From Prosapia bicincta (Eukaryota > Arthropoda > Insecta > Hemiptera > Cercopidae): DNA of 64,000 bases. Of this stretch, positions 61,113 through 64,000 are shown one piece after another. Within the stretch, counting starts at the first letter, position 1. Each line of letters starts with the position of its first letter. The notes beneath the pieces were generated by a model, which did no database searches, was not told the origin of the DNA, and was given only the letters and a program-made list of their open reading frames with translations. The translations under genes were made by a program, and so were the position numbers. The stretch spans positions 98,011,350 through 98,075,349 of the forward strand of contig JBAIZL010000001.1 in assembly GCA_036971475.1 (NCBI GenBank), written 5' to 3'.

Positions 61113-62239
61113 TAGATACATACTTATATATATGTGAAACATTTAAAAATACGTCAAAAACGATAGACTGTAAATCGGTAAGAAATTGAGTTTAAAAAAG
61201 CACGTAATACATACGCTCGGGTCATCCATGGACTATTTGCAGTAATATTTGATTGGTATAACATAACTATGACATTCTCCAGGACTTTCTTCATAAGATC
61301 AACAGATTAATATCAAACTCGTAAAATTAATCAATTTTTTATTCCATAATGACAACCTGTTTGCATTATTATTTTCATAAATTAAATTTTTACTTTTAAA
61401 ACTTCCATTTCACTATCGTTAAGTGTTTCTAAAATATGAGTCCTAAAATTAATACAAATGGTGCCGTTTAGAAACTTGTATTGACTGTGTTTCGTGAATG
61501 CAGTGAAAATATAGCCTCTTCCACAGGCAAACTCACTAGACGTTTAAACGTAATATGAGGGTGTAGATAAAAACTTACTAGTACTTCTTCCTTGAGTTTT
61601 TACATAATCCAAACAACAACATAATTTCACACATGATAAAAGAACATACTAAGCAACATACTGCCCTCAAAAACCTCATCTCTACAAATCATAGCTGCAC
61701 AATCATGTATACAAACTAAAAACCATTACATATGCCGAACTAGAATAACAGATAACCAACCGAATAAAGAAAAGTATTCAAACACTCAAAATTAAACCAC
61801 TTATACACTTACATTTAAATACAATATAAATCTCTTGATTTGCTATACATAATCACCTCTAAAATCATATTGAACTATTAAAAATAGTTTACACACTTTC
61901 ACCTGTTCTTTAATGTTAGAGGTCAGTTAGATCCAACATATCCTAGCGTTTGTACAATAAAGCAACGTCTATTTAGTAATGTTTGAATACATTTTTAAAG
62001 GGAGAACAGTCTCGGTGTGACTTTAATGATTCAAATATATATAGATTTTACTCTTTATTGACAGTAAATGCATTGTCAAGGGAAATTCCGCCTCCGAGTT
62101 TTGTCGCTCACAATACTGCAACTTATTGATGTTTAGCAGCTCCAACGTAACGCTTGAATCATCCGTCTCATGAGAGAGGTGATTACTTATTGGTTAACAA
62201 GTGATACAGCCGTTACTTCTAGATACAAATATTTTCTTT
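61113..62239. other. AT-rich intergenic DNA
   Basis: No gene or repeat recognised. Confidence 0.5.
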
Positions 62240-63306
62240 AAAACATTTACTGGCCTTTGTTCTTGTTACTAACAAAACATTTACTACCCTTTGTTCTTGC
62301 TACTAACAAAACATTTACTACCCTTTGTTCTTGCTACTAACAAAACATTTACTAGCCTTTGTTCTTCCTACTAATAAAACATTTACTGGCCTTTGTTCTT
62401 GCTAGTAATAAAATATTGACTAGCCTTTTTCCTTGCTACTAACAAAACATTTACTAGCCTTTGTTCTTCCTACTAATAAAACATTTACTAGCCTTTGTTC
62501 TTGCTACTAATAAAACATTTACTGGCCTTTGTTCTTGCTTAGTAATAAAACATTGACTAGCCATTTTCCTTGCTACTAATAAAACATTTACTAACCTTTG
62601 TTCTTGGTACTAATAAAACATTTACTGGCCTTTGTTCTTGCTAGTAATAAAACATATACTGGCCTTTGTTCTTGCTACTAATAAAACATTTACTGGCCTC
62701 TGTTCTTGCTACTAATAAAACATATACTAGCCTTTGTTCTTGCTAGTAATAAAACATTTACTGGCCTTTGTTCTTGCTAGTAATAAATCATATACTGGCC
62801 TTTGTTCTTGCTACTAATAAAACATTTACTGGCCTTTGTTCTTGCTACTAATAAAACATATAATGGCCTTTGTTCTTGCTACTAATAAAATATTTACTGG
62901 CCTTTGTTCTTGCTAGTAATAAAACATATACTGGCCTTTGTTCTTGCTACTAATAAAACATATACTGGCCTTTGTTCTTGCTACTAATAAAACATTTACT
63001 GGTCTTTGTTCTTGCTAGTAATAAAACATATACTGGCCTTTGTTCTTGCTACTAATAAAACATTTACTAACCTTTATTCTTGCGACTAATAAAACATATA
63101 CTGGCCTTGGTTCTTGCTAGTAATAAAACATTTACTGGCCTTTGTTATTGCTAATAATAAAACATATAATGGCTTTTGTTCTTGCTACCAATAAAACATT
63201 TACTGGCCTTTGTTCTTGCTACTAATAAAACATTTACTAACCTTTGTTCTTGCTACTAATAAAACATTTACTGGCCTTTGTTCTTGCTAGTAATAAAACA
63301 ATTACT
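62240..63306. repeat. 34-bp tandem array (about 31 units)
   Basis: The unit AAAACATTTACTGG then CCTTTGTTCTTGCTACTAAT repeats about 31 times. Variation is concentrated at a few positions: ACTGG or ACTAG, CATTT or CATAT, CTACT or CTAGT, and AACAAA in the first units against AATAAA in most later ones. One unit has an extra base (TTGCTTAGT, about 62,537). Confidence 0.97.
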
Positions 63307-64000
63307 ATAAAAGAAAGTGTTATTACAAGTTGTTTAAAAAAACTCGAACATTTTCTTTTATAAACTAATAAAAGGTAACATCTTTAAGGTGGTGTTGCCA
63401 TAAGATCAGTAGACTGTAGCTTACTCCAACGTGTGGTTAATGATGCCTTATATTTACAAATAGCCTTTACAAGTTCGTATAAATGGTCCAGCTACGCCTT
63501 ACATCCATAAGAGATATCGCTGTAGCAAAGTATTCAACAAAGCCTAAATGAAAATTTAAAATTTTCTTTTAAGATCTTGCTATTTTACCACGATTTTGTA
63601 AATAAATAGGCTTTAATTTAAATGTAATGTTTCATTAATACTAACAAAAATATTATCTATATTTGAGTATAGTTTTCTCCCATTCTTAATCTTGCAATAT
63701 TCTCCTCTTTTGACGCGTTTTGGAGTAACTCCATTTTTAAAACTTAAATCGTACTAATCGCCCAAACCTTGTTTGCAAGGAGGATAATATTGAAATAAGG
63801 AATGACAGAAAAAAACAAGATTAGGAATGACAGAAAACTGTACTCAAATATATAGAAATATTCCTAACAGAAATAAAGATGAGTATACTAATAATTTTTA
63901 AATATTATTAATAATAATAGTTATAATAAAAATTTAAGTTACTACTTTTTCAAATTTTGTTAAATTTATATCGTAATTATAATAAGGAATTTTGGTTTAA
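63307..64000. other. AT-rich intergenic DNA
   Basis: No gene recognised. A short direct repeat, AGGAATGACAGAAAA, occurs twice near 63,798 and 63,823. Confidence 0.5.

Overview
The window is AT-rich, repeat-laden non-coding DNA of a multicellular animal. An arthropod is the most plausible source: the mobile elements are a 17.6/297-like Ty3 element with AGT..ACT LTR ends, a P element-like transposon, a mariner-type transposase and a Penelope-like element, and one LTR carries a TATA box with a TCAGTT initiator. The species cannot be fixed. I found no host protein-coding gene, rRNA, tRNA or CRISPR array. Almost every supported feature is a mobile element or a tandem repeat.

Left part (1-13,775). 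A candidate solo LTR (1,367-2,480, TGT..ACA ends, ATAC target duplication) is followed by a 224-bp near-perfect palindrome (3,423-3,646). A nested insertion comes next: a P element-like transposon (5,082-6,895; 16-bp terminal inverted repeats, perfect 8-bp duplication GTTGTTTC) sits inside a decayed mariner-type transposase whose pieces lie on both sides (4,995-5,073 and 6,904-7,840). A short fossil LINE reverse transcriptase lies at 11,582-11,757.

Centre (13,775-36,595). About 22.8 kb is one tandem array of 65-bp and 59-bp monomers. From 15,189 to 35,245 these form a higher-order repeat of 20 monomers, exactly 1,276 bp. Shorter spacings differ from 1,276 by whole numbers of monomers. Monomers decay at both edges.

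Right part (36,596-64,000). In order: an internally deleted non-LTR element (37,800-38,366); a palindromic element with a hammerhead-like core (38,797-38,950); a 116-bp tandem array with alternating A/B units (41,662-42,680); a broken Penelope-like element with a GIY-YIG domain and an inverted partial copy at its 5' end (43,838-45,848); a cluster of TA-repeat-bounded palindromes and a second Penelope 3' end (47,518-48,277); and a 6.6-kb Ty3-type retrotransposon on the minus strand (48,278-54,913) inserted in a TA microsatellite. Its LTRs look identical, but pol is interrupted three times. A 34-bp tandem array in which most units carry AATAAA lies at 62,240-63,306.

The most notable observations are the two tandem hairpins in the Ty3 leader with identical loops and compensated stems, the nested P-in-mariner insertion, the exact arithmetic of the higher-order satellite, and the recurrence of a hammerhead-like CTGAnGA-hairpin-CGAAA motif at TA-rich element ends.
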